The notes below the pieces were generated by a model. It made no database searches. It was not told the origin of the DNA and saw only the letters and a program-made list of their open reading frames with translations. A stretch of DNA of 64,000 bases. Origin: Plantactinospora sp. BC1 (GTDB lineage Bacteria; Actinomycetota; Actinomycetes; Mycobacteriales; Micromonosporaceae). The first letter of the stretch is position 1. The number at the start of each line of letters is the position of its first letter. The translations under genes were made by a program, and so were the position numbers. Location: NCBI RefSeq assembly GCF_003030345.1, contig NZ_CP028158.1, forward strand, positions 5,270,001 through 5,334,000, written 5' to 3'. Positions 9,205 through 17,136 of the stretch are shown here, one piece after another.

Positions 9205-9996
9205 CTACGGAGCCTGCCCGGTCCGCCCTGCGGCACGTACCCGGTCGAGGTAGTCGACAAGGGCGCGCATCTGGTCGACCGGCCACGGGAGGTTCCGGCC
9301 GAGTTCCCCGCTCTGCTCGTCCCACATCCGCCGGGCCGCCGCCCGGGTCCGCTCGCCGTCGGCTCCGGGCGGGTGGAACCGGCCGGCCAGCGCGTCCCAG
9401 CGGGCGACCAGGGTCCGTACCGCCGGGTCGTCGGTCGGGGTGCCGTCGCGTACGTGCCGGAGCAGTTCGGTGACGAGTTCCGCCCATTCCGTCCGGGCCG
9501 CCTCGACTCCGTCCGGGCCGATCGCCGCCCGCCGCCGCGCCAGTTGCTCCCGCTCTTCGGTGCTGAACGAGGTTTCGAACACAGAGATCATCTCCAGGGT
9601 CGTCAGGAACTGCTCCGGGCCGGGCATCGACGCCGCGTCGATCTGGTCGAGCAGCCCCTGTAGCCGCTCGGTGAGCTGGCCGAGCCGGGCCGCCTGTGCC
9701 GCCAGTCCCCGCAGTTGGGCGGCCAGCAGCTCGCGCATCCCGGCCAGGTCGTCCGCCGCCCCGGCCAGCGCGACCGCGACCTCCTCCAGGGACAGCCCGA
9801 GCCCGCGCAGCGCGCGTACCCGGTAGAGCCGGCGCAGGTCACCCTCGGTGTACCGGCGGTGGCCCGAACTGGTGCGCTCGGCGGCCCGCAACAGGCCGAT
9901 CTCGTCGTAGTGGTGCAGGGTGCGGACGGTGGTCCCGGTGGCCCGGGCCAGCTCACCGATGCTCCACCGACGTCCGGCGTCGTCTCTCCCGGTCAC
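9205..9996 (-). CDS. MerR family regulator with C-terminal TipAS-like domain
   Basis: The 263-residue regulator has an N-terminal winged-helix MerR domain (RWSIGELARATGTTVRTLHH, then YDEIGLL and the GHRRY signature, residues 10-52). A dimerisation coiled coil lies near 70-125, and the C-terminal domain resembles the ligand-binding TipAS fold (EREQLARRRA and a conserved WDEQ/W-x4 pattern). TipAS domains bind thiopeptide antibiotics and related ligands. The GTG start lies seven bases from a -10-like hexamer of a promoter with a 19-base spacer, as expected for an autoregulated MerR gene. The VOC gene directly downstream is its likely co-transcribed partner. Confidence 0.9.
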   Translation of the reverse strand: MTGRDDAGRRWSIGELARATGTTVRTLHHYDEIGLLRAAERTSSGHRRYTEGDLRRLYRVRALRGLGLSLEEVAVALAGAADDLAGMRELLAAQLRGLAAQAARLGQLTERLQGLLDQIDAASMPGPEQFLTTLEMISVFETSFSTEEREQLARRRAAIGPDGVEAARTEWAELVTELLRHVRDGTPTDDPAVRTLVARWDALAGRFHPPGADGERTRAAARRMWDEQSGELGRNLPWPVDQMRALVDYLDRVRAAGRTGQAP

Positions 9997-10299
9997 GTCC
10001 GGAACGCTACGACCTCCCGCGACGTCAGGTGCAACCGCGAAACAGCACCGTCCCGGAGCGGACCGCAGCCGGACCGCAGCCGGGCCGGAGAGCGGATCGG
10101 CCTCCGCCGACGTCCCGGTACGCTGGCTCCGCCCACCGGCTCGACCGGCCTTCCGGCCAGCGCCGTCGCGGCGGGTGGCGACCGGCCGGGCGTCGCGGTC
10201 GGGGCGACGGACCGGTACCGGAGCGGCACCGGACTTCGCCGCCCCGGGGGGAGTACGGATTCGCCGCCCCGGAAGGACGTACCGAGGAGTCAGCACCCG
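9997..10299. other. Divergent regulatory region between MerR and PucR-like genes
   Basis: The 303-base region contains the MerR-type promoter near its left end and a GAGGAG ribosome binding site for the PucR-like gene at 10284-10289. Between them is GC-rich sequence with a short direct repeat (GGACCGCAGCCG twice near 10060-10082). No further gene is seen. Confidence 0.6.
10004..10034 (-). promoter_or_regulatory. Candidate MerR-type promoter with 19-base spacer
   Basis: On the minus strand TTGCAC (-35) and TAGCGT (-10) are separated by 19 bases, the extended spacing that MerR-family activators correct by DNA distortion. ACCT and AGGT half-sites lie in inverted orientation at 10012-10015 and 10027-10030, mostly inside the spacer. 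The GTG of the regulator begins seven bases beyond the -10, implying a very short leader. Confidence 0.5.
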
Positions 10300-11940
10300 A
10301 TGAGCCGGGAACCAGGGGACGTGGCCGCGCCGAGCCGTGCTGACGATCTGCTGACCCTCGCCCGCCTATCCGTCGGGCGGGACGCGGTGCGGGCGATCCT
10401 GGACTGGCTCGGGCGGCGTACCGGTGGAGCAGCCCTGCTGGTCGGAGCCGATCGGAGGGTACTCGCCGGAGCGGCCGACCGGCTCGGACCCGGCACCCCG
10501 CTGTCCCGGGTCGTCGGCGCCGCCGTCGCGGACCTGTCCCGGCGCGGGTCGAACGCCGCAGTGGTCGACACCGCCGGGCCGGCCCGGGTGCACCTGCTGC
10601 GGCTGGCCGGCGGCGACCCGGACCGGTCCGCCGCCGCGCTGGTTGCCCGGGCCGAGGAACAGCTCGGGTACCTCGTGGTGGTCGCCGCCCCCGAGCGGCA
10701 GCTCGGCGAACTCCTCGCCGACGCCGCGCGGACGCTGTCGCTCTGCTGGCGGATCGAGGAGGCGGACCGGGCCCGCCGGCGGATCGCGGCCGCCGACGCG
10801 CACGGCCGGGAGGCGGTGCTGCACCTGTTGATGGTCGGCGACGTGCCGCCCGCCCGGCGGATCGCCTCGGCGCTGCGGCCGCAGCTGCCCGAGGCACTCC
10901 GGGTCTGTGTGATCGAGTGTGTCGGCCGGCAGCGGTACGAGGTCGCCGCCGAGATCGACCGGTCGCTGGCCGGCCGGGCCTGGATCGTGCCCTGTCCGGT
11001 TCGCTCGAACCATCTCATCGCGCTCGTCCCGGCCGAGCCGTCCGGCGGCGACGCCCCGGCACCGAGCCGGGAGACCGCCCAGCAGGGTGCCGGACGGGCC
11101 GATCCGGCGGACCGGCTCGGGCGGCTGATCACCGCCCGGGCCCGGCAGTGCCGGGTCGGGATGAGCGAGCCGGTCGGGTTGCCGGAGACCGCCAGCGGGT
11201 ACGAGCAGGCCTTCCACGCGCTGGCGGTGGCCCGGGCCACGACCGGGTACGCCCGGTTCGACCGGCAGCGCGAGCTGGCGCCGCTCACCGGCCCGGACGG
11301 GTACGCCTGGGCCGAGCGGCTGCTGCGACCCTGCCTCGGCCACACGCCGGCCCGGCGGGCCGACCCGGGGGCGGCGGAGTTGCTCGGCACGCTCAACTCG
11401 TGGCTCGCCTTCGACAGTGCGGCCAGCCGACACCTCAAGATCCACCGGAACACCCTGGCCGGCCGGCTGCGACTGCTCAACGCGCTGCTCGGACTGGATC
11501 TCCTCCGGGTCCGGGACCGCTCCGCCGCCTGGCTGGCGCTGCGGCTGCGCGACGCACCACGCCCGCAGGGCCCGGAAGCCGCCGTACCACGACCGCAGAG
11601 TCCGGAAGCTGGCACGCTGTCGGCCGGAGGGGTTCCGGGCGGCCGGGAGGTCACCCTCGACCACCTGCTCGCCGCCCCGGCCGTGACGGCGTGGGCCCGG
11701 ACCCGGCTCGGGCCGCTGCGGCCGGCGGACCGGTCGATCGGGTTCGAGACGGTACGGGCCTGGCTGGCCGCCGACACCAGTCTCGCCGCCACCTCGGCCG
11801 CGCTCGGCATCTCCGTCTCGGCCACCCGCAAGCGGCTCTCCCGGGCCGAGCAGGCGCTCGGGCGTTCGCTGCTGCACGCGCCGGACGCCCGGCACGAACT
11901 CTGGCTCGCCGTACGCGCGCTCGAACTGGCCGAGGGCTGA
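10300..11940 (+). CDS. PucR-like helix-turn-helix transcriptional regulator
   Basis: The 546-residue regulator has a GAF/PucR-type N-terminal region, a central degenerate GGDEF-like region and a PucR C-terminal helix-turn-helix. The helix-turn-helix (HLKIHRNTLAGRLRLLNALL) lies around residues 378-397. Unusually, a second helix-turn-helix-like segment follows at the extreme C-terminus (AATSAALGISVSATRKRLSR, near 504-523) and ends ALELAEG. The ATG has GAGGAG ten bases upstream. This second segment is what survives in the pseudogene at 7325-7536. PucR proteins regulate catabolic genes, but no adjacent target operon is visible. It converges on hisG across a repeat-rich gap. Confidence 0.85.
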   Translation: MSREPGDVAAPSRADDLLTLARLSVGRDAVRAILDWLGRRTGGAALLVGADRRVLAGAADRLGPGTPLSRVVGAAVADLSRRGSNAAVVDTAGPARVHLLRLAGGDPDRSAAALVARAEEQLGYLVVVAAPERQLGELLADAARTLSLCWRIEEADRARRRIAAADAHGREAVLHLLMVGDVPPARRIASALRPQLPEALRVCVIECVGRQRYEVAAEIDRSLAGRAWIVPCPVRSNHLIALVPAEPSGGDAPAPSRETAQQGAGRADPADRLGRLITARARQCRVGMSEPVGLPETASGYEQAFHALAVARATTGYARFDRQRELAPLTGPDGYAWAERLLRPCLGHTPARRADPGAAELLGTLNSWLAFDSAASRHLKIHRNTLAGRLRLLNALLGLDLLRVRDRSAAWLALRLRDAPRPQGPEAAVPRPQSPEAGTLSAGGVPGGREVTLDHLLAAPAVTAWARTRLGPLRPADRSIGFETVRAWLAADTSLAATSAALGISVSATRKRLSRAEQALGRSLLHAPDARHELWLAVRALELAEG

Positions 11941-11980
11941 CCGTCGCGCGCCGACCCGCGCACGGCAGCACCAGCGCCGA

Positions 11981-12108
11981 CACCGGCACCAGGCACCAGG
12001 CACGAGCACCGGCACCAGGCACCAGGCACGAGCACCGGCACCAGGCACCAGGCACGAGCACCGGCATCAGGCACCGACACCGGCACCGGCACCGGCACCG
12101 GCACCGGG
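11981..12108. repeat. 26-base minisatellite plus CGGCAC hexanucleotide array
   Basis: Three perfect copies of a 26-base unit (CACCGGCACC then AGGCACCAGGCACGAG) run from 11981 to 12058. A partial fourth copy and about five CGGCAC hexamers follow, to 12108. All strands are open in one frame (repeating Gly-Thr or Ala-Pro-style peptides), which is an effect of composition. The array lies in a 370-base gap between convergent genes and is likely to vary in length between strains. Confidence 0.9.
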
Positions 12109-12218
12109 GCTCACTGTGCACGGCGGCACCGGCACGGCGGTCGCTGTGCGGATCGCTCCCTCGCGACCGGCTGCTCGGCGTCGTACGGTCTCGCTGTCGG
12201 GGGGCCGGTGTGGGGGAC

Positions 12219-12280
12219 GGCCACCGTCCGGTGATCCTTCGGGTTGTGCCACGAGGGCGAAGGGCAGCCGGACGGTGGCC
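12219..12280. terminator. Hairpin between convergent PucR-like gene and hisG
   Basis: Perfect 13-base inverted arms (GGCCACCGTCCGG and CCGGACGGTGGCC) enclose a 36-base loop about 30 bases beyond the hisG stop. There is no T-tract, as is common in actinomycetes. It can serve either strand. Confidence 0.55.
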
Positions 12281-12310
12281 TTGGCTCGACGGCGGCGGTC
12301 GAGCGGCCGA

Positions 12311-13156
12311 CTACAGCCGGCAGGCGTGGATGTTGGTGACCAGGATCGCCCGGGCACCGACCTCGTACAGCTCGTCCATGATCCGGTGTACGTCCTGGCG
12401 CAGCACCATCGCCTGCACCGCCACCCAGCCCTCCCGGTGCAGCGGCGAGATGGTCGGGGACTCGATCCCCGGGGTGAGCGCGCTGGCCTTCTCCAGCAGG
12501 TCGGCCCGGACGTCGTAGGCGAGCATCACGTACCGGCGGGCGACCAGTACGCCCTGCAGGCGGCGGAACAGTTGGTCCACCTGCCCGTTGGCCGGCGCAC
12601 CGGTCCGGCGCACCAGTACGGCCGAGGAGCGCAGGATCGGCTCACCGACGATCACCAGTCCGGCCTGGCGCAGCGTCGCGCCGGTGGAGACGACGTCCGC
12701 GACCACGTCGGCCACGCCGAGGCGTACGGCGTTCTCGACCGCGCCGTCGAGCCGGATCACCGTGGCGTCGAGCTGGTGCGCGGCCAGGTATCCCTCGACC
12801 ACCCCGGGATAGGCGGTGGCGATGCGCCGGCCGGCGATCTCGTCGACGGTCGAGACGGTTTCCGGCCGGGCGGCGAACCGGAAGATCGAGCCGCCGAAGT
12901 CCAGGTCGAGGATCTCCTCGGCCGGGCTGGCCGAGTCGACCAGCAGGTCCCGGCCGGTGATGCCGAGGTCGAGGTCGCCGGAGCCGACGTAGGTGGCGAT
13001 GTCCTTGGGGCGCAGGTAGAAGAATTCGACGTCGTTGGCGTCGTCCCGGCAGATCAGGTCGCGGTCGTCACCGCGCTGGCGGTAGCCCGCCTCGCGCAGC
13101 ATCTGGGCGGCTGGTCCGGAGAGGGTGCCTTTGTTGGGTATGGCGATGCGCAGCAT
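12311..13156 (-). CDS. hisG: ATP phosphoribosyltransferase (long form)
   Basis: HisG catalyses the first step of histidine synthesis, joining ATP and PRPP to make phosphoribosyl-ATP in the cytoplasm. The 281-residue length identifies the long form that carries a C-terminal ACT-like regulatory domain and does not need HisZ. Residues 1-210 hold the two periplasmic-binding-protein-like catalytic lobes (MLRIAIPNKGTLSG, then VVADVVSTGATLRQAGL as the PRPP-binding loop near 153-170). The C-terminal regulatory part spans about 212-281, where histidine is expected to inhibit. hisE lies 84 bases upstream on the same strand, giving a hisE-hisG unit. Confidence 0.98.
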   Translation of the reverse strand: MLRIAIPNKGTLSGPAAQMLREAGYRQRGDDRDLICRDDANDVEFFYLRPKDIATYVGSGDLDLGITGRDLLVDSASPAEEILDLDFGGSIFRFAARPETVSTVDEIAGRRIATAYPGVVEGYLAAHQLDATVIRLDGAVENAVRLGVADVVADVVSTGATLRQAGLVIVGEPILRSSAVLVRRTGAPANGQVDQLFRRLQGVLVARRYVMLAYDVRADLLEKASALTPGIESPTISPLHREGWVAVQAMVLRQDVHRIMDELYEVGARAILVTNIHACRL

Positions 13157-13240
13157 CGGTAGTGCTCCTCGCGGTCAGGGATCGGAATCGGGCTGACGGA
13201 CGCGTCCGGTGCGGTCGACCGGAAGGGACGCGGCGGGGCA

Positions 13241-13504
13241 CTACAGATGTCGGTAGACGTCCTTGAGTTCCAGGCCGGTGGCGAGCATCAGCACCTGCGC
13301 CTGGTAGAGCAACTGGGAGATCTCCTCGGCGGCCCGTTCCGGACCCTCGTGCTCGGCGGCCATCCACGCCTCGGCCGCCTCCTCGACGACCTTCTTGCCG
13401 ATCGCGTGCACGCCGCGTTCCAGCGCGGCCACCGTCGCCGAGCCGGGGGTGCCGGCCGCGGCCTTGGCCTGTAGCTCGGCGAACAGCTCCTCGAACGTCT
13501 TCAC
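13241..13504 (-). CDS. hisE: Phosphoribosyl-ATP pyrophosphatase
   Basis: HisE hydrolyses phosphoribosyl-ATP to phosphoribosyl-AMP and pyrophosphate, the second step of histidine synthesis. The 87-residue all-alpha MazG-like protein has the metal-binding [14 protein letters not shown] helix (residues 37-50) and [14 protein letters not shown] (60-73). It begins [12 protein letters not shown] and is of normal length for a stand-alone enzyme. In related actinomycetes hisE usually abuts ribH. Here about 4.8 kb of other genes separates them. Confidence 0.97.
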   Translation of the reverse strand: MKTFEELFAELQAKAAAGTPGSATVAALERGVHAIGKKVVEEAAEAWMAAEHEGPERAAEEISQLLYQAQVLMLATGLELKDVYRHL

Positions 13505-13551
13505 GGAATCCGATTCTCGCAGCCGACCGGCACCGGCCCGGTCGCCGGGTC

Positions 13552-13582
13552 GGCCGGCGGCCCACCAGGTGGACCGCCGGCC
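13552..13582 (-). terminator. Terminator after the GerMN-domain gene
   Basis: A near-perfect palindrome with arms GGCCGGCGGCCCACC and GGTGGACCGCCGGCC (one mismatch, single-base centre) begins four bases past the stop codon of the upstream gene and ends 48 bases before hisE. It should insulate hisE from the sigma-factor operon. Confidence 0.65.
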
Positions 13583-13585
13583 GGT

Positions 13586-14731
13586 TCAGCGCACCGTCAC
13601 GGTGTGGTCGTCGAGGAACTGCTCGGTCCCGTCCGCCAGCGAGATCGCGTACGCGGTCAGCGTGTACCGGCCCGGCGGCAGCGTGACGGCGACCTTCGCC
13701 TCGCCCTGGGCCGGCCCGGCGATGGAGAGCGTGACGAACTGCTCGCGTACGGTACGGGTACCGCGCTGGATCCGGAGCTGGGCGGTCGCCTCGGGCAGGA
13801 TCCCGGCGATGTGCACCTGGAAGCTCCGGTTCACCGTGTCGGCGTGCTGCGGCGAGATCAACCAGACCGGGGCGAGCACCTCCGTCGCCGGGGCCCGGCG
13901 CAGCACCCCGGAGGTGTCGACCCGGCCCCAGAGCCGGTCGACCGGTGCCCCGTCCAGCCGCAGCCGCAGCCCCGAGATCCCGGGTACGGCGGTGACGGTC
14001 CAGACCAGTTGCTGCACGGCCAGCCGCGCGGTCACCTCGTCGACGTCGTTGTCGGCCGCCCCGGCGAGGTCGACGGTGGCGACGCCGTCGGCGACGGTCA
14101 CCTCCCGCAGGTCGGTCCCGACCGGCCACGGGTTGCGGTAGTCCGGGTCCATCCCGACCGGCCCGTCCAGCAGGTTCCGCAGCGCGGCGGTGGCCCGGTC
14201 CCTTGCCGAGCCGTCGTGTAGCCACAGCCGGTGGAACTCCCGGTAGAGCCGGGGTCGGCCCGGGTCGCCGCCGAGGTAGTAGACCGGCAGCCCGGCCGTC
14301 GTCGCGGTGGGGCCGGCTGCCGGCGTACCCGGTCCGGTCCCGACCGACGGGGCGGCCGCGCCGTCCGGCGGGGTCGGCCCGGGCCGCACCTCGTCGGGTG
14401 TCGCACTCGCCGACCGGTGCGCGCCGACCGCCCCGGGCGGCGGCTCGACCCGGTCGGACGGGGTCGGCACGACCGTGCTGGCCAGCCCGACCACCACCGC
14501 CGCCACGCTCAGCGTGGCGACCGTCACGGCACCGGCCGCCAGCGGTGACCAGCCGCCCCAGCGGCCCCCGGCGAACCGGGGCGGTGACCATGCCGGCCGC
14601 CGCCACCGGCGCCACGCGCCGCCCCGGTCGCCGGCCGCGGTCCGCCGCTGGATCTCGGGCAACGCGCCCGGTCCCGGCTCGATCCGGTCGGCCTCGTCCG
14701 CGAGTACCCGGCGCAGCATCTCCTCGTTCAC
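13586..14731 (-). CDS. Membrane-anchored GerMN/Gmad2-domain protein, candidate anti-sigma partner
   Basis: The 381-residue protein has a short Arg-rich cytoplasmic N-terminus, one transmembrane helix at about residues 63-88 and a Pro/Thr-rich linker to about 145. A GerMN domain follows (VYYLGGDP through the LVWTVTAVPGI strand, roughly 148-260). The last part is a Gmad2 immunoglobulin-like domain (VWLISPQHADTVNRSFQVHI onward to the end). Both domains are known from spore-germination and cell-surface proteins of Gram-positive bacteria. The GTG start overlaps the sigma-factor stop as GTGA, so the two are translationally coupled. By position it is a good candidate for a membrane protein that senses the envelope and restrains the sigma factor. 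That role is inferred from context, since no ZAS-type zinc motif is present. Confidence 0.85.
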   Translation of the reverse strand: MNEEMLRRVLADEADRIEPGPGALPEIQRRTAAGDRGGAWRRWRRPAWSPPRFAGGRWGGWSPLAAGAVTVATLSVAAVVVGLASTVVPTPSDRVEPPPGAVGAHRSASATPDEVRPGPTPPDGAAAPSVGTGPGTPAAGPTATTAGLPVYYLGGDPGRPRLYREFHRLWLHDGSARDRATAALRNLLDGPVGMDPDYRNPWPVGTDLREVTVADGVATVDLAGAADNDVDEVTARLAVQQLVWTVTAVPGISGLRLRLDGAPVDRLWGRVDTSGVLRRAPATEVLAPVWLISPQHADTVNRSFQVHIAGILPEATAQLRIQRGTRTVREQFVTLSIAGPAQGEAKVAVTLPPGRYTLTAYAISLADGTEQFLDDHTVTVR

Positions 14732-15249
14732 CGCTCCGCCCCCATCCTCTGCTTCAGCGCGGCCAGCCCCCGGAAGGTGTGGCTCTTCACCGCACCCCGG
14801 CTGACCCCCATCAGGTCGGCGGTCTCGGCCTCGGAGAGGTCGAGGTAGTAGCGCAGCACCAGCGCCTCCCGCTGCCGGGTCGGCAGGGTACGCAGCGCCG
14901 CCATCACCGCGTCGTGCTGGAGCAGGTCGAGGGCGCCGCTCTCCGCGCTCGGCGCGTCGGCCACCGGCCCGGCTCCGGCCAGGTAGGCGGTCACCACCCG
15001 GCGATGCCGCAGCGCCGACCGGCACCGGTTCAGCACGCTGGTCCGCAGGTAGCCGAGGGCGCGGTCGGCGTCGCGCAGCCGGGACCAGTGCCCGTGCAGC
15101 GCGACGTAGCCGTCCTGGACGATCTCCTCGGCCGCACCCTGGTCGTGCAGGAGCAGCGTGGCGAGGCGTACCAGCGGACGGTAGTGCGCGGCGAAGAGGC
15201 TGCTGATGGCCTCGTCCGCCGACCACTGTGGTGGTCCCGGTCGTGTCAT
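14728..15249 (-). CDS. SigE-family RNA polymerase sigma-70 factor (ECF type)
   Basis: This is a 173-residue ECF sigma factor of the actinobacterial SigE50-like group. Region 2 contains YRPLVRLATLLLHDQGAAEE and the IVQDGYVALHGHW helix (about residues 23-55). Region 4 is the C-terminal helix-turn-helix (LPTRQREALVLRYYLDLSEA, then GVSRGAVKSHTFRGL near 150-164). The ATG follows GGGAGG with good spacing, whereas the open frame upstream has no conserved content. It is the first gene of a two-gene operon with the GerMN/Gmad2 protein, and it is divergent from the ABC transporter. Confidence 0.93.
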   Translation of the reverse strand: MTRPGPPQWSADEAISSLFAAHYRPLVRLATLLLHDQGAAEEIVQDGYVALHGHWSRLRDADRALGYLRTSVLNRCRSALRHRRVVTAYLAGAGPVADAPSAESGALDLLQHDAVMAALRTLPTRQREALVLRYYLDLSEAETADLMGVSRGAVKSHTFRGLAALKQRMGAER

Positions 15250-15436
15250 GGTCCTCCCGCCGGGCGGGTCGGAGACCAGTTGGGTCGTCACGGCTGCATG
15301 ACGCGCGACCCCCCGTTCCGGTTTACCCGTCGCGGTGGTCCGACACCACTCGACAGGCCGGTGACAGGCCGATATACCCACTTGATCGATGAGATTGTCT
15401 ATGGATCTTCGTCGACGTGTGCCTATGCTGTCGGCC

Positions 15437-16294
15437 ATGGCTCGCCGATCTCTGCCGGTCGCGCTCACGACCGCCACTCTTGTTCTCGCGGCCCTCGTCG
15501 GCTGCGCGCCCCAGAACCAACCCGTACCCAATCCGGCGCAGGCCGCCTGCACCAAGGCCGAGCTGAAGACGCGTACCCCGGGCAAGTTGACCGTCGCGAC
15601 CGACGATCCGGCGTACGAGCCCTGGTTCGCCGACAACCTGCCGGGCAACGGCAAGGGCTTCGAGTCGGCGGTCGCCTACGAGGTCGCGAAGCAGCTCGGC
15701 TTCGCCCGGATCGACGTGCAGTGGGTACGGGTCAAGTTCGACACCGCCATCGCGCCGGGGCCGAAGGAGTTCGACTTCGACATCAACCAGTTCTCGATCA
15801 CCGACGAGCGCAAGCAGGCGGTCGACTTCACCTCGCCGTACTACCTGGTCCGGCAGGCGGTCGTCGCCGGGAAGGGCTCCAGGATCACCGGGAAGACCCG
15901 GCTGGCCGACCTCCAGGGGGCCAAGCTCGGCGCGCAGGTGGGCAGCACCAGCTACCAGGCGATCACCGACGTGATCAAGCCGACGGTCAAGCCGCAGGTC
16001 TACAACACCAACGACGACGCGAAGAAGGCGCTGCAGAACGGCCAGCTCGACGGCATCGTGGTGGACCTGCCCACCGCCTTCTACATCACCTCGGCCGAGG
16101 TCAAGGACGCCACCATCGTCGGGCAGTTGCCGCAGGTCGGGCTCCCGGAGGCCTTCGGCCTGCTGCTCGACAAGGACTCGCCGCTGACCGGCTGCGTGAG
16201 CGGCGCGGTCGACGCGCTGCGCGCCAACGGCACGCTCGGCAACCTGGAGCGGACCTGGCTCTCCGAGGTGGCCGGCGTAGCCGACATCACGTGA
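15437..16294 (+). CDS. Amino-acid ABC transporter substrate-binding lipoprotein
   Basis: This is a periplasmic-binding-type (SBP_bac_3) lipoprotein of 285 residues, presenting a polar amino acid or similar small ligand to the permease. The signal peptide ends in a lipobox LALVGC-like sequence (AALVGC), with the lipidated Cys at residue 23. The start shown gives the best signal peptide, though an ATG 12 bases upstream is also possible. The mature part has the family order: LTVATDDPAYEPW, then FDFDINQFSITDERKQAVDF, then a LADLQGAKLGAQVGSTS hinge. Extra Cys residues may form a disulfide. Its stop overlaps the permease GTG. Confidence 0.95.
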   Translation: MARRSLPVALTTATLVLAALVGCAPQNQPVPNPAQAACTKAELKTRTPGKLTVATDDPAYEPWFADNLPGNGKGFESAVAYEVAKQLGFARIDVQWVRVKFDTAIAPGPKEFDFDINQFSITDERKQAVDFTSPYYLVRQAVVAGKGSRITGKTRLADLQGAKLGAQVGSTSYQAITDVIKPTVKPQVYNTNDDAKKALQNGQLDGIVVDLPTAFYITSAEVKDATIVGQLPQVGLPEAFGLLLDKDSPLTGCVSGAVDALRANGTLGNLERTWLSEVAGVADIT

Positions 16295-17136
16295 CGCTGA
16301 CCGACCACCACCCGTCACCGATCGCCCGCCAGCGGACCGCCTACCGGAAACGGCAGACGGTCCGCTCGGTGCTGGTCGCCGCCGCCTCGACCGGAGTACT
16401 CGGCACCCTGCTGGTCGTCGCGGTGACCGGGTCGCCGGGTTGGGAGCGGGTACGCGAGTCCTTCCTCGACCAACGCATCGGCCGGGCCGCCCTGCCGGAG
16501 ATCCTCACCGGACTCTGGCTCAACGTCCGGCTGCTCTTCTTCTGCGCGCTCGGTGCGCTCGCCCTCGGCCTGCTGGTGGCGGTGCTGCGTACCCTGCGCG
16601 GGCCGGTCTTCTTCCCGGTCCGGGCGTTGGCCGCCGGCTACACCTACACGTTCCGCGGGCTGCCGCTGATCATCGTGATCTACGTGCTCACCCTCGGCGT
16701 CCCCGGGCTGCGCTTGCAGGGGATGCCGCCGGTACTGGTGCTCGGCGGGATCGCCCTGGTGCTGACCTACGGCGGCTACCTGGCCGAGGTGTTCCGGGCC
16801 GGCATCGAGTCGATCCATCCGAGCCAACTCGCCGCCGCCCGGTCGCTCGGGCTCACCTACCGGCAGACGATGCGGCACGTGGTGCTGCCGCAGGCGGTCC
16901 GCCGGGTCGCCCCGCCGCTGCTCAACGACGTGGTCGCGCTCCAGAAGGACGTCGGGCTGGTCTCGCTGGCCGGCCCGATCGACGCGGTACGCGCGGCGCA
17001 GATCGCCACCGCCGAGAGTTTCAACTTCACGCCGTACATTGTCGCGGGGGTGCTCTTCGTGCTGCTCGCCGTACCACTGATCGCGGTCACCGACTGGGTG
17101 ACCCTGCGCGCCGCCCGCCGGCAGGCCGCCCGATGA
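16291..17136 (+). CDS. Amino-acid ABC transporter permease
   Basis: This 281-residue inner-membrane permease of the HisMQ family has about five to six hydrophobic helices. The cytoplasmic coupling loop that contacts the ATPase is clear: EVFRAGIESIHPSQLAAARS around residues 168-187, continuing LGLTYRQT. The start is GTG, overlapping the lipoprotein stop (GTGA). An N-terminal basic stretch precedes the first membrane helix. Only one permease gene is present, so it presumably acts as a homodimer. Confidence 0.95.
   Translation: MTLTDHHPSPIARQRTAYRKRQTVRSVLVAAASTGVLGTLLVVAVTGSPGWERVRESFLDQRIGRAALPEILTGLWLNVRLLFFCALGALALGLLVAVLRTLRGPVFFPVRALAAGYTYTFRGLPLIIVIYVLTLGVPGLRLQGMPPVLVLGGIALVLTYGGYLAEVFRAGIESIHPSQLAAARSLGLTYRQTMRHVVLPQAVRRVAPPLLNDVVALQKDVGLVSLAGPIDAVRAAQIATAESFNFTPYIVAGVLFVLLAVPLIAVTDWVTLRAARRQAAR

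Noticed and set aside
11981-12108. CRISPR-like direct repeats
   Set aside because: The 26-base units are directly adjacent with no spacers, and no cas gene is present.
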